A stretch of 62,000 nt of DNA from Glandiceps talaboti (taxonomy: Eukaryota; Hemichordata; Enteropneusta; Spengelidae): the NCBI RefSeq assembly GCF_964340395.1, contig NC_135555.1:2750001-2812000 (forward strand). Direction: 5' to 3'. The position numbers and the translations under genes were made by a program. This document shows, piece after piece, positions 34,854 to 47,810 of this stretch. Within the stretch, counting starts at the first letter, position 1. Each line of letters opens with the position of its first letter. The notes below the pieces were generated by a model that had not been told where the DNA came from, ran no database searches, and saw only the letters and a program-made list of their open reading frames with translations.

Positions 34854-35480
34854 GTAAGAATAGACAATCCCGTTGCTGTGGTTACCGAGTGACACAAATA
34901 ATGAACCCTTTATGATGAAAAGCATGATGATAGAAATGATTAAATTACTTGTTGGAAGAGATGTCATTGTCATGTAGTGCAGTAGGTCAATTTTCTCAGC
35001 TCAAGTGGATGAGGTTTCCAAACTAATTCTAAAGTAGAATAAAAATTGATACTGGACTCCATTAGGTGTAATGATTTCAGGAGTAAAGTTACCTCTTTGA
35101 AGTCTGGTATTAAGATGGCTATAAGCGTCATAATGCTATAGATGTTTGAGAGATTCAAATGAAAGCTATGTAGATGGCTATAAGCGTCATAATGCTAAAG
35201 ATGTTTGAGAGATTCAAACGAAAGCTATGTAGATGGCTATAAGCGTCATAATGCTAAAGATGTTTGAGAGATTCAAACGAAAGCTATGTAGATGGCTATA
35301 AAGCGTCATAATGCTATAGATGTTTGAGAGATTCAAACGAAAGCTATCTAGTTGCTTAATACCAGACTTCAAAAAGGTAACTTTATTCCTAAGAATTTAT
35401 GATGCAAAAACACAGTCTAGCAACAACACAGTGACTATTATTACAACCATCACTATTGTCTTTCTTTTATGCCATAACAG
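34854..35480 (+). other. VAT1L: Probable VAT1L 3'UTR intron starting at the base after the stop codon
   Basis: tag|gtaagaat at 34854 is a consensus donor, and cattgtctttcttttatgcc-like pyrimidine-rich sequence with ataacag at 35474-35480 is a strong acceptor. The intron would be 627 bp and contains a MITE with a minisatellite. A junction 0 nt after the stop would not be expected to trigger nonsense-mediated decay. Confidence 0.55.
35079..35390. mobile_element. MITE family D with 36-bp terminal inverted repeats and an internal 59-bp minisatellite
   Basis: The left end (35079-35114, aggagtaaagttacctcttt then gaagtctggtattaag) is matched inverted by 35355-35390 (cttaataccagacttcaaaa then aggtaactttattcct) with two mismatches. 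Between them are four tandem ~59-bp units (gatggctataagcgtcataa..., ...gagattcaaacgaaagctat). The related copy at 20310-20410 has one unit, so the array expanded inside the element. Confidence 0.75.
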
Positions 35481-35825
35481 GATGAACGGCATCAAATGAT
35501 ATGGAATTGATATGGACCTAATGATGACAGAAACTGATATCAAACTGACCCAAAGCAAACCCTGAACACTGACAGAATTCGCTTAATCCATGGACCCAAT
35601 AATTGTTACTTAATAACTGAGAAATATTTCTGAAAATTCTGCAGTTTTTGTGGCTATTTTAGACAAACAGAGAGAGAAGGAAGATATCTGGTTCTTATCT
35701 AACACCTTGTACAATTGCTGGATGTGATATTTTCACAACATAAAATGCCAATATATACTATAGATAGGATGAGATTCTAGGGCTAACATATCACTCATAC
35801 ACAATCTAAACCAACCAACTGTTAA

Positions 35826-36081
35826 GGTAGACTGTGCCTCAGGGACAAATTTCACACAAAAAAATCAAAGTTCTTTAATTTTATCCAAACTTTGTTTAAT
35901 AGATGAAAGCTTGCTTCTGTCTCCTTTCAAATAATAAAAGAAATTGTGGGTCCATCACCTTGTTGTCAAGGAAATTGACAAATGATAAATGTTTCATTTT
36001 CCCAGTTGTTGGCGGCCATATTGGATTCTAAAATGGTTTATTTTGATATCATTTTGATTTCTATTTGAACAATGTGCCAGC
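35826..36081 (-). repeat. Dispersed repeat family A, uninterrupted reverse copy
   Basis: Runs from actgtgcctcagggacaaat through ggcggccatattggattcta to ttgaacaatgtgcc. It serves as the intact reference for the split copy at 24345-25091. Confidence 0.7.
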
Positions 36082-36274
36082 AAAGTTGAATTAAATATTT
36101 GGAGCAGCAAACATTTATTTTATTTCTAATGAAACTAACTTTGATATTCATTGATAATATACATCGTAGCTATATGGAGGACACAGTCAAGGTTGGGTGA
36201 AAAATAGTTGGGCCAGAAACTCATCCTGCTGAGTATATTTATGTGGAAAAAAACAAACTGCAATGTGTACATGT

Positions 36275-36480
36275 ATACATATACATACACCATACATATA
36301 CCATAAATATACCATACATACACCATAAATATACCATACATACACCATACATGTACCATACACATACCATTACACATACATATACCATAAATATACCATA
36401 CATGTACCATACATATACATACACCATACATGTACCATACATACACCATACATATACCATAAATATACCATACATGTACA
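36275..36480. repeat. ~10-bp degenerate microsatellite (ACCATACATA)n
   Basis: About 200 bp of taccatacata / caccataaata units. Open frames on both strands (HTYTINIPY and VYVWYMYG repeats) are by-products. Confidence 0.95.
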
Positions 36481-37419
36481 TTAGCCTGGAATCCATGCAG
36501 ATGGAGTTTTTTGAATTCATTGGAAATCAAAATTCAAAATCCCCAATCACCTGGATTCTAGGTTAATATATACATATATATAATTATATATATACCATAC
36601 ATATAGCATTTAGTGTTTACCCTATATATCTCTACAATGAACCCTGCATGACTGGTGCTGTCAATATCTAGATATAATTGTTATATGTAGTTATATATAC
36701 CGATGCCTTTCAATGTACTATATATTTTTACAGTTAAGAAAATTCAACATTCTAGATTTGATGCGGAGTAACATTTTTCATTAGCAGTTTGCAATCACTT
36801 ACTAAAGGTAAGAAAATAATTCACTTTTCAATTTGGGATGTTGTATCCTAGCAACCAAGATTCTTAATATGACTTTGCTGTTTCTAAGCGTTAATACTTC
36901 TACTAGTCCTAAGGCACTGAGAAAGAATTCGGCATCGACATGATCAACTTTGGAATTGAAAACAAATTATATATGAAAGATGATTAAATACCTTACGAAA
37001 AGTAAGAAATTGGTCATTTTTTCTGAAGACTATGTGATCATATGATCATTGTTATTTCTGTTTGTAAAGCTTTCACAAACATGTCACAAAGTCTCATATC
37101 AGTTCTTTTGCAAAGGTTTGAGGATAGAAGCTGTTAATTACACACTATAGGAGAACATTGATGAAACTTGCATATTTTCCTGCTTGTGCAATTTCGGTAG
37201 AGAACCTGTTTTAAGAACCATTGACAATTTTTATTGGGTGTAGAATATCTGCCTAATAATGTAAAGAGGGTCAGGGGAGTATGGGGAGGAGACTATACTT
37301 AAATAGTTATAGGTGGTATTTTTGAACGTTATTATAAATTTGAGATTCTATTGAGAATGGGAAATGTCAAAACTGGCAATTCTAGTCTGGAAGCCATTCT
37401 TTTTCCAGGATATCTCCCA

Positions 37420-37795
37420 CTGGTACAGGAATGCATTGATTCTAGGCTAGGGTTATCCAGTAGGATTGCATGGACTCCTGAATTCCATACTTGATCCGGT
37501 GGGAATGCACAATATTATAGCCTAGGTTTATCTGGTAGAATTGCATGTATTCCTGGTTATCCAGTGAGAATGCACATATTCCAGATAGATTTGTCTTGTA
37601 GGATTGCATGAATTCCAGGCTAGGGTTTATCCGGTAGGATTGTATGGATTCTATGGCTATATAGGTTTATCTGGTGGAATTGCATAGATTCCATACTAGG
37701 CATGGATTCTAGGCTATATTTAGTAGCATTGCATGGATTCAAGTAGGTTTATCCAGTAGGACTGCATGGATTGTGGAGTAGGTTGAACTGGTAGA
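37420..37795. repeat. Degenerate ~40-45-bp tandem repeat, about 8 copies
   Basis: Recurring gattctaggctaggg, ttatccRgtaggattgcatg phrases with many substitutions and indels. Confidence 0.85.
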
Positions 37796-39962
37796 AACAA
37801 ATTCATATTGACAACTGCAATTTACTCTTAAAATTCAAATTTTGACATGCATATTGTGACAGCTAAATGTGCTGCACTTCGAATACAGCCTGGTTAAGAT
37901 ACACTCTCTACTAGTATTTGCAATATTTATCATTCTATATGGTGATCATCATATTTCTTTGAGTTGCTCATTATATGTGTTCAGTACTTCAAAAGAAATC
38001 AGTTTCTTTCATTTGACTACATCCTTCCCATGACCCCTTGCAAGTTATCATTTACCAAGCTTGCTCTAATATACAAAGCAATTATCAAAATAAGATTTTA
38101 TAGTTTTTAATAGTTAGCTAAGAAATCAGTTTCAATGTAGAAAAAAATGAAATGAAGTGAGACATAAAATGTATAAAAGTATTTGATTGCCCACAAATAT
38201 GCCAGGACATGATGTGTACAGCCAATGTATGATTATCTAGATGCCGGCCACAACAGCACAATATCATCTAATAATTTCAACCTAAACATTCTTTGTATGT
38301 AAATTCTGGACATGCTAATATCGTGAATAGAGAGTACTTATGTTTACTCTTTCAATAATTAAATTATCATTCTGTGGTAATTTCTTCAAAAGGTTATATT
38401 TTTCTTTAACAATTCTGGTCAATGAAAGTGTACATGTTTGCACTATATTGGTGTATAAAATATACAGCTTCATTTTTTTTATCAACTCCAACCCCAATGC
38501 TATGATTTGAATATGTTTAAAAACAAATTCATTATAGTCGGGCTGGACTCATGCAATCTGATTAAAACATTGTTACTATAGTTGTTTTACCTTGCTGTTG
38601 GTCGGTAGTTGAGGTAATCACTATGGAAACGTAAACACGTAATACAAAGAACAATTCAAGCAGAAACAAATTGAATTGAATTGCCCTAAGGATCAGATGT
38701 CAATCAGATTGGATGTAGTCTAGAAGTCTGCCTACAAATATAACAACATTTTCACTAATGGCTCAACCACCTGTGGATTTCCTGCTTGAAGCACATTTGG
38801 TGCTCATCACACGGAAAGATAGAACTTAAAATCAGAGTCAAAATGGCTAGCAAGAGTAGACTGGCCCTGTCTACAGGGAAGTTAGGATGAACAGGGTTGC
38901 CATGGAAACAAAATCAAATTAAAAATAAATACCTTGTTTCACTACAGTGACCATTCAGATATTCATGATGAGCATTGCATTGTGGTCTTAACAGTATATC
39001 CTGGATAGGATAATCATGTACAGAATTTGACTGTTGCTTGCTTGTTACAGAGAAAATTGTTGTGAAAGATGTTTTACCAGGTATAATACTAATATAGACA
39101 AGTGCTGTGTAAATGGCAGTGTGCCTAAGTAGCATGCCTGGTTGTCACTCATCCTGTGTTATTTGGGGCAAAATACGACATCAACCTGTTCATATTTACT
39201 TGATGTTTGTCATTTTCATAATATAATAAAATGTGAGATTCCGGTATGTACACTGAAATATTTGACATCTGTGGCCAGTATACAGTTAATTAAAGTAGTC
39301 TTGACATTTTATCATTTATTCTGTACATTCTTGTTAATGTGATCAAATTTGTGAGATAGAAACAGTTACTGTATTTATTTTTGTATTGTTTTGTAGTATT
39401 TTGTGATATGTACAAATTTAAGGCAATTAGAAGTAGTAACACACAATGCTACCCAATTTTAGACTTCGGAATATATTGTTATTTTTCAGAAGGAAACTTC
39501 AAATGAAGCTTTAAAGCAGTGAAGTTTACCAAGCATTATATTTAGCTCCTCCTCCTTGGTTTCACACTGCACATTTAGATGCAAAATTGAAAACAAGCCT
39601 ATTATTGAAATTTGAAGTAAGGATAGTCCTGCTTGCACACAAAGTACGTTGGTACCTCATTCTGACAGTGTCCTCTTCTCCAGGAACAATGTCAGAGTTC
39701 CAACTTACTTCGTCTGCAATCAGGAGGAGAGAGAATTTCTCAAAAGCAAATGGTAGTCATTATCTGCCTTTTAATAGTACTCTGAGGTGCCACTTCTGTT
39801 GTCCTGAGATTGATGTACAATGGAAACCCATCACTACCTCCTCCCTGTATCATTGCTAGACATCAATACAGATAACTATCTAGATAACAGCTGAGTACAA
39901 GAATGACTGGACAAAATCACAGAAGTCACTTGATCACTGAGAGATAAATACATCAACACACA

Positions 39963-40095
39963 TAGCTGCAGCTCTGTATCACTAAATGTATTGTCACCTA
40001 GAGATGATTATAGCTGTAACTCATTATTACTAAATGTATTGCATCACCTAGAGATGAAATGAGTACAGCTTAAGCTCTGTATCACTAAATGTATC
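39963..40095. repeat. Imperfect ~57-bp tandem repeat, about 2.5 copies
   Basis: gctctgtatcactaaatgta and ttgYatcacctagagatga recur three and two times. Confidence 0.75.
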
Positions 40096-40888
40096 ATGCC
40101 AATCTTTCCTGTTGTATGTACAGTATACTCAACTTGCCTATCTCACCGGAAATTACATTTTGAGTTGAAAGTAAGGCTACTGACCTGAAAGGTCTACAGT
40201 TCATGAGCATAATATTACTCTGTAGCCATATCAGAGAGATCTCCAATGTCTAAGATGAAAAAACTTATCACAATGAAACAGAAATAAGCAACAAAATCAT
40301 CATTCACAAACCCATGTAGAAGTAGAGATGGTTACCATGGTTACTGTAATACCGAAACTAAAGGGTGCGATTTTTAATTTTCTACAGCTGCAATAAATGA
40401 GTAGAAAGATGCTTGTATAGATGACGTCTGACCAGGTTTGGCATTGAAGGATCTGTCATCAAGGTAGCAAACAGCATGGCTTCTAGCTGAACAGACATGA
40501 TAACATATACTAACATTCAACAGTGGTAATGTAGCCTGGCTGTTAATATTGTAATGAGTGTCGATCTCTCTACTAGTCTTGCTGTCTGCTCATACCCTGA
40601 TAAGTATCCTCAATCTTAGTCTGCAAGATATGCTGCCCTGTCCATAGGGATGTGTGGTATTTCTTCTAGATATGAGAATTTTTTGACTTGAATACATTTC
40701 CCCTAATTCTATGGAATGGTTATCTTATTGTATAGAGCATAAATTGATACATTTGTAGTACCATGATTCCTGTGATGTTTTTCTTAGGAAAACATCAATC
40801 TAAGCAATAATATGTGTCCCTTTGAACCTGTCAGCCACTAAACTGTAGAAAAGTAATTGACATATATAGTGGTATGTTTAGCACAGTA

Positions 40889-41100
40889 TACTGTAAACTT
40901 AGATATTTTCGCCACTAGAAAATTTTGTAATTTTAGTCGTCAACTATTTCTCAAAGACTACTTACTGTTTATAAACTACTAAGTGTGATGTACTGTTTAT
41001 GTACAATGAAGCATTCTAGTCTTTACTTACTTTCGTGATTTTGTTTTCCAGTAAAATTAGCGAAAATAAGTCTCTAGGAAAAATTTATAGGTTTACAGTA
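40889..41100. mobile_element. ~208-bp MITE with CTGTAAAC ends and TA duplication
   Basis: The sequence begins actgtaaacttagatatttt(cgcc) and ends agcgaaaataagtctctagg...aggtttacagt. The outer inverted repeats are ctgtaaac(c/t)ta with inner cgaaaat/attttcg matches. TA at 40889-40890 and 41099-41100 can be read as a target duplication, suggesting a Tc1/mariner-type MITE. Confidence 0.55.
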
Positions 41101-42201
41101 TTTTATGTCTGTTAATATATTATTTCCACACATCATGGAATACTTTTGTGGAATTTCTTCATTATTGCACTCATTTATCACAGAAATAAAATGGTGTGAG
41201 TTTTTAGAAAAGTGGAATTGAAACAATATGGAAAGGCTTTAATTCTTACAACTTTATAAAAACGTTATTTTCGGGCACAAAATGCCATTGTCAAGCGCAG
41301 GACTTTTGACAGAAGGTCCTTATGACCTTGAGATGTCAAATATTGCCTTGCTTTGCACAACATATCTCTGTTGTGATTTGTGCAAGGTGGTTTACTAGAT
41401 TATGTAAGATACATTATATCGTTCTAACATCATTGCTTTGATCTTTGTTGTACAAGGACATGTATTACATGATTATAACTTTGATTTCTGTTTTCCCAAG
41501 GAAAATATATCACACGAATCCTACTACTACAAATGTACCATAAGAAAGTGTTAGAATCTATTAGAATTTTTCTCACAGACTGTCAGCAGGATCTTCTGAT
41601 AGATTCTTTTAAGAATCTGCTAGATTATATTGAATTCTGATCAGATTCTCAGTAGAAATCCCTATTTTCATGATTTTAATAGAACCTTGTGAGAAAAAAT
41701 CATACAGGTATCAATACACTCTATACTATGAGACAATCTTCATTTGGATTACAGTTTCAGATACAGGCAGGGTAGATATATTCAGGTCACATTATTCTAT
41801 ATGATGAGCCTGTACACAAGGCAAACAACAATCTAAGAAATACTACATGTCCCTATGTTTGCTGTATCATTTCATTTGACCTTCACTGATCTGCTCTACA
41901 TGGCGAGACGAGTGCTGCTGATAGGGAAGTACATGTCATATCGTACAGACTAGAAGAGTATTGATCCATGATAGCCGTCTTCAGCTGTGATTTTTTTGCT
42001 TGCATTATGACCTGATGAATTCATATAATACTCCAGTGTACAATCCAAGACACATACATAGATTATTTATAAATATATATATATATTTAGACTGTTGTAC
42101 AAAGATTATATTTTGTGTAATACAGTACTGGTCCAGTCTGTGAGCTGTGTGTATGCTGACTACACAGTACATGTATGTGCAATCCCAGTTGTTATTTAAC
42201 G

Positions 42202-42235
42202 GAATAAAATGTGTTTAGCAAGCAGTATTGTTTGT
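42202..42235 (+). terminator. Candidate polyadenylation signal for the VAT1L side
   Basis: AATAAA at 42202-42207 followed within 30 bases by the GT-rich stretch attgtttgtgtctg, a canonical layout for cleavage. It would imply a 3'UTR of about 6.7 kb. Several earlier AATAAA hexamers exist (for example near 41186), so assignment to VAT1L is uncertain. Confidence 0.25.
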
Positions 42236-42328
42236 GTCTGCATCTTGTATTTATTAGCATGTGTAAGTTGCATATTAAGCTGTTAAGGTGAAAAGTGTGA
42301 AAATTTCACAGTAACAGTATTAAGAATA

Positions 42329-42459
<131 letters not shown>

Positions 42460-43426
42460 ACGGAAAAGACTGACAAGTTGAATTGTGAAGAAAATTTGAG
42501 TATTTATTTACTGTTTTTTCTCTCTTGACAAATTCACTTTAATTTGCATTCATGAATATTTGACATGATTATGTTTTCAAAATGGTGATAAAGTACAACT
42601 ACAATGAATATTGGCAGGAACAAAGAATTACAGTACGGTCTTTACATACACAATACCAAGGCAAGATAACCAACATCTAAGCTACATTCATGTACTGGAG
42701 AAACCATCTTGACATGAAAATACATTCACAGCCTTTAATAAACAGTTTTTCTTACTTCTTAGATGCTGAGGTATGTTAATTTTTGTATCTCAATTTTATA
42801 CATGTTCCACTCATGTAAAACCAGGGAGGACACCATAATGGTCCAACACATATTTGGTGTTAAAAATACACAGGGGTAACTCTTCTTGTATGGGCACAGA
42901 AAATCTGTTATGTATTTTTTTCTGTTCAATCTCTGATACAGGTTTTTAAAATGTCTTTACAATTGGGGATATGGAGTTGATCTTGGTCTCACCTGGGTGA
43001 CATGGACAATTCTATTTTCTAACAGGGGATGGTGGCTGACTAAATAGTTACAGATATAAATGACAGTAATATTTCTAATATCTAGATTATGATTACAAGT
43101 TATCCATTACTTAAATAGTTACTGAGACAACTCTGCAGCATGTAAATCAATGGCTCAATGAACTTCCAACTGTTTTCAGGACATCCAATATCCTCCATTG
43201 GGAGACAAATGCAAAGACAATACTTGGGAAAACTTTCAGAAAACAAATGAATGGCTTTTATAGTAAAACCTCAAAGTTGACGACATCAACAATTAGACAA
43301 TATTGAACCAGTTATGTTGCTGGTTTTACCCACACATTTGTTGATTGTCCACAAGACAAGTTTTTGTCTTGTATGTTGACAGAAACGCAAAGATAAGACT
43401 ACAGCATATCACTTACTATTACACTT

Positions 43427-44163
43427 ACAATGTAGTATACAGTCACATGCTAACACTTTGGGGTGCCTTGTAACTATCCTGTATTTATTTTGACAATGTA
43501 GTATACAGTCACATGCTAACACTTTGGGGTGCCTTGTAACTATCCTGTATTTATTTTGACAATGTAGTATACAGTCACATGCTAACACTTTGGGGGTGCC
43601 TTGTAACTATCCTGTATTTATTTTGACAATGTAGTATACAGTCACATGCTAACACTTTGGGGTGCCTTGTAACTATCCTGTATTTATTTTGACAATGTAG
43701 TATACAGTCACATGCTAACACTTTGGGGGTGCCTTGTAACTATCCTGTATTTATTTTGACAATGTAGTATACAGTCACATGATAACACTTTGGGGGTGCC
43801 TTGTAACTATCCTGTATTTATTTTGACAATGTAGTATACAGTCACATGATAACACTTTGGGGGTGCCTTGTAACTATCCTGTATTTATTTTGACAATGTA
43901 GTATACAGTCACATGATAACACTTTGGGGTGCCTTGTAACTATCCTGTATTTATTTTGACAATGTAGTATACAGTCACATGATAACACTTTGGGGTGCCT
44001 TGTAACTATCCTGTATTTATTTTGACAATGTAGTATACAGTCACATGCTAACACTTTGGGGTGCCTTGTAACTATCCTGTATTTATTTTGACAATGTAGT
44101 ATACAGTCACATGATAACACTTTGGGGGTGCCTTGTAACTATCCTGTATTTATGTTGACAATG
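43427..44163. repeat. 66/67-bp minisatellite, 11 copies
   Basis: The unit starts acaatgtagtatacagtcac and includes aacactttggggtgccttgt, then atcctgtatttattttg. Copies differ only by catgctaac/catgataac and by four versus five Gs, which gives 66- or 67-bp lengths. High identity implies recent homogenisation. A 92-codon minus-strand frame through 66-bp units is a by-product. Confidence 0.97.
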
Positions 44164-45573
44164 ATCAAAGACACAAAATAATTCTCCTTTAGGGTTCATC
44201 TATCACATGCTCACTGTTGCCATAGTTACTTGTACTGGACTACATATAAAGTTAACCTTGGTGTACAAAGTCAAGCGTTAGAGTTCAAGACACATTGTCA
44301 CTTCACTGTCAACCATCTTGGCTGATGCATTGATGGCACCCTAACATGGTGTACCTTACACTCTATTGCAAGTATGTCATAATTATATGTATCTACATGC
44401 ACACAGTGACTGGATATGATTTGATTAAACAGGCAGTAGATATCTACACATAACCTTTGTAACAAATCTACAGTTTGAAAGGGTTCAATATATATGCATG
44501 AGTTTCCAAATTGCAGATTTAAAGGGTATACATAGGTTCATATCCCCTGACATTGACTCAACTTCTATCACTGACCTCTAGTAATCAACCATGCTGCTGT
44601 GATTTGCTGTTTAATTTGACCTTTCACCCCAACAGTTGACTTGGTATTTGCTATGTGTCAAAGCTTTGGCATCATACCTAGTACCTTACTATATCACATG
44701 ATAAACAGTGAACATCACATGATAGAGATGTGAATATAACATGATAAACATAGAACTGCACATAGCTAGCTTTGTTTTACACAGTGAAGTTATCTCTACA
44801 TCATCTGGTATTTTCAATTTCAACCAAAGTATATCTCTTTTAACATCTAAAAGTGATACTGCAGCTGGATTTTGAGTAGATTTTCATTGTCAACAATTCA
44901 CAGTGAAGTCACTAAATGTGGATACTGTGACAAGTGTTTTAAAAATGCACATCAAATGACAGAAGTTTAAAGAAACCTGGTCCAGAACGATTTGTTGTGG
45001 TTGCTGTTGTGTGAAAAGTTTTTTTTACATAATTCTACTTACTGAAAAATTCATACATATAGTTTTATACTTTTGTTTGGAATTGATTTTGTTTTCTTTC
45101 TTTTCCCTAAGATCGATAAAATGACAAGAAAAGACAGCACATTTCCTTTCCTATTTGTCTATTTTAGGTGAAAATAAAATACTTTCTATTAAAGTCAGAC
45201 ACAAGAAAAATAGCCATGTTTCAATTTTGGTGAAAACTAAATCATTTGAAAATCCAATACTCTATAACTTACATTGCTAACAATATTGGTCCACGTTTCA
45301 CTTTAAAACATAGAATATAATGTTATAACAAAAACATGCAACTCAAAATATAGAATATTTTATAATAATTATTTTTCAAGAAATCAATGATATTTCAAAA
45401 TAAGTATAGCACCGATGTGACTACAGCAAATCACTTGAGCAGTGTTTGATAATTAATGAACACATTATGACTATAAATTATACTTTTGAATATCTTTTAA
45501 TATGAAATGGGCAACGGTACACTTTGTCATATACCCTGTATCACTTCTTATGTAATTCAAAGCAGACCACACA

Positions 45574-45688
45574 CATTGAACCAATCACCACCCGGCACAC
45601 TTTGCCCAAATATGGCAAGTGGCACACTCGCATTGAACCAATCACCACCCGGCACACTTTGCCCAAATATGGCAAGTGGCACACTCAT
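45574..45688. repeat. 57-bp perfect tandem duplication
   Basis: cattgaaccaatcaccaccc, ggcacactttgcccaaatatgg and caagtggcacactc occur twice with period 57 and no mismatch. Confidence 0.95.
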
Positions 45689-45839
45689 CATTATCTGTTC
45701 ATTCAGTGATTTGGCTTTGATTTTTTTTCATTATCTTGCACATAAAATTATGTTTGACAATCAGCGTATATGGTTACAGGATTTATATCATGTTCCAGTA
45801 CCACAGTCTCCATAGGGATATGATCAAAACTTTGGCTCA

Positions 45840-45932
45840 TTTATGGGTTTTGTGGACCTTTGTAGAATGGCTTATGGCACTCTTTAAGTTGTGCCCTTCT
45901 GCTCTACAACTTGAGTCCGCAAAACCCATAAA
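45840..45932. repeat. Hairpin-forming inverted repeat (18-bp arms)
   Basis: tttatgggttttgtggac at 45840-45857 pairs with gtccgcaaaacccataaa at 45915-45932, with one mismatch and a 57-nt loop. It could be a fragment of a MITE. Confidence 0.6.
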
Positions 45933-47091
45933 GAATAGCGGGTATTGACAAATCAAGTTTACTAACAATATGTTGAACACTGCTTGAAATGAATCAGTAA
46001 TGATACATCACAGGTGTCCCAAAAAAACCATGTTACATCGTCAAAACATGAGCAATGAACCTGGCAACATGATAGGTTACTGATGCTGTCAGTGCTTAAG
46101 ACAAGCAACAAATTGCCAAAGTGTGCAGCCAGGTAAGTCTGTTGTTGTCCATGTGCAGATAGACAGATATTACTAGGGCCATCAGATTCTTGTACTAAAC
46201 TGTACAATTTGATAGTAATGGACTTATTGGTATAACAAGACATTTGAACTGGCAGCACATGGGGTGAATAGCAATATTGCTGGTGTGTCACAGAAAATAC
46301 AATATCTTAGACTTTCTGCAACCCATTTGCCTACATGCAAACTCTGGCCGATTATGGGCTTACAGACTTGGCAGATGGAACAACAGCCTTCCAAGGTGTA
46401 TCTCAAGATGTATTTGCTAAATGTGTTACCAATGTAACTTGGACTTAACATGAATTCACTATAGAAATAACACATCATAGATTACATAGGACATATTTAG
46501 TTTTCCTATCAATAGACATTTCTTCCTTATATATGATGGTACTGTGAACAAGATCCTATTTCTTCAATCATACAAATAAAGCATTTTTTGGGCTGCAATG
46601 ATGCGAATATATCCCCCCCCTCCACCCCCAGGACATTGTTCCATCATACCAAAAGGATAGAGTATACGCTTTTAATTTGTAGTTTTACTTACATGTCTAG
46701 TACTTAACATCAATGAGAGTAGAGAGTACACACAGACCCCACATCAATGTCCATGACTCTAATTCAAGGAATTTCACATTTATAACTTTACTACATACTA
46801 GAATAATATTGGTACTACTTTGGTCTTTGATTTAACTATATGAAATATTACAGTCAGTGATTGTGGTTTTTATACACTTGACAGAATACTAACACAGTAC
46901 AGAGAAACAAGGAATATTTGTAAAGTTTGATCCTACCAAAGGATAGCACATTTATGTGATACTATACAAAATTGGATGCAAACTTATCTTAAAATGAAAA
47001 AGAAGAACTAATGAATGAATTGTAAAAACTATCCCTGAACAGTGGAGGGCTGTATAAAAAATAAAGCAGTTACAAAGCAATAAAAAAGAAA

Positions 47092-47097
47092 TTTATT
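47092..47097 (-). terminator. PRMT5: PRMT5 polyadenylation signal
   Basis: AATAAA on the minus strand, 271 nt downstream of the PRMT5 stop codon. It is the first good hexamer after the stop and gives a short 3'UTR. Confidence 0.5.
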
Positions 47098-47367
47098 TAT
47101 CAATTTCACCTGTACGACATAACTGGCTTTGAAGAAAGCACACTTCATTCATGTTCTACCGTTCACATTTTTTTCAATTCCGCAAATTTGTAATGTAGAT
47201 ATACCAATCTGTACTTTGAGCAATAATAATGCTACTTTCAAAATCTTCATCTCCATATAAGGATCTCCTTTCTTTCTAATTATGCAGAAATAGAACCACC
47301 TGAGATATTTACACCAAATATGGTATGCCTTCTTCCATGTATGGTTTGTCCTCCCTAACTTACTAAA

Positions 47368-47520
47368 CTATAATCCTATGGTATATGACCTTCCATTTGG
47401 GTTGTGTATTGGTTTAATGATGGGTTCCGTTACACACCATTCGTACCATATATTCTTTGCTGTAATGTTACGCCAGAAAGTTACAGTCACTTTGTCGCTC
47501 TTGCGAAGATAGATTGGTTC
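47368..47520 (-). CDS. PRMT5: PRMT5 last coding exon (fragment residues 537-586, stop)
   Basis: Acceptor gtatccatag|gaa. Encodes [20 protein letters not shown], then [20 protein letters not shown] and the hallmark C-terminus [10 protein letters not shown] before TAG. This is the last part of the beta barrel. Confidence 0.96.
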   Translation of the reverse strand, partial: EPIYLRKSDKVTVTFWRNITAKNIWYEWCVTEPIIKPIHNPNGRSYTIGL

Positions 47521-47759
47521 CTATGGATACAAAATGACAAGATTGCTGTCAAATACAAACTTGTAGACATGCATTTGTAAGATACTATATATTGCAGGAT
47601 AGAAAACTCCCAAATTTCCATTTTGACTAAGCTGTCATTGGAATTGAAACAATACTTGGGTAAGTATGGACTAGTCAACACATATGATGGCAAATATAAC
47701 ATGGTTCTTTCACAATAGGTCTAACCTATCCAATTTGTCCTGTAATGAAAGACAGTTGA

Positions 47760-47810
<51 letters not shown>

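Noticed and set aside
36135-36566. Open frames of 93-131 codons on both strands
   Set aside because: Both are translations of a ~10-bp microsatellite.
43842-44120. 92-codon frame with CDCILHCQNKYRIVTRHP repeats
   Set aside because: It arises from 66-bp units that happen to keep frame, and 67-bp units elsewhere in the same array break it.
45962-46478. Two overlapping Cys-containing minus-strand frames (109 and 84 codons)
   Set aside because: Looked for transposase or reverse transcriptase motifs and found none; the 109-codon frame is the longer of two shifted readings with no splice sites or homology that I can recognise.
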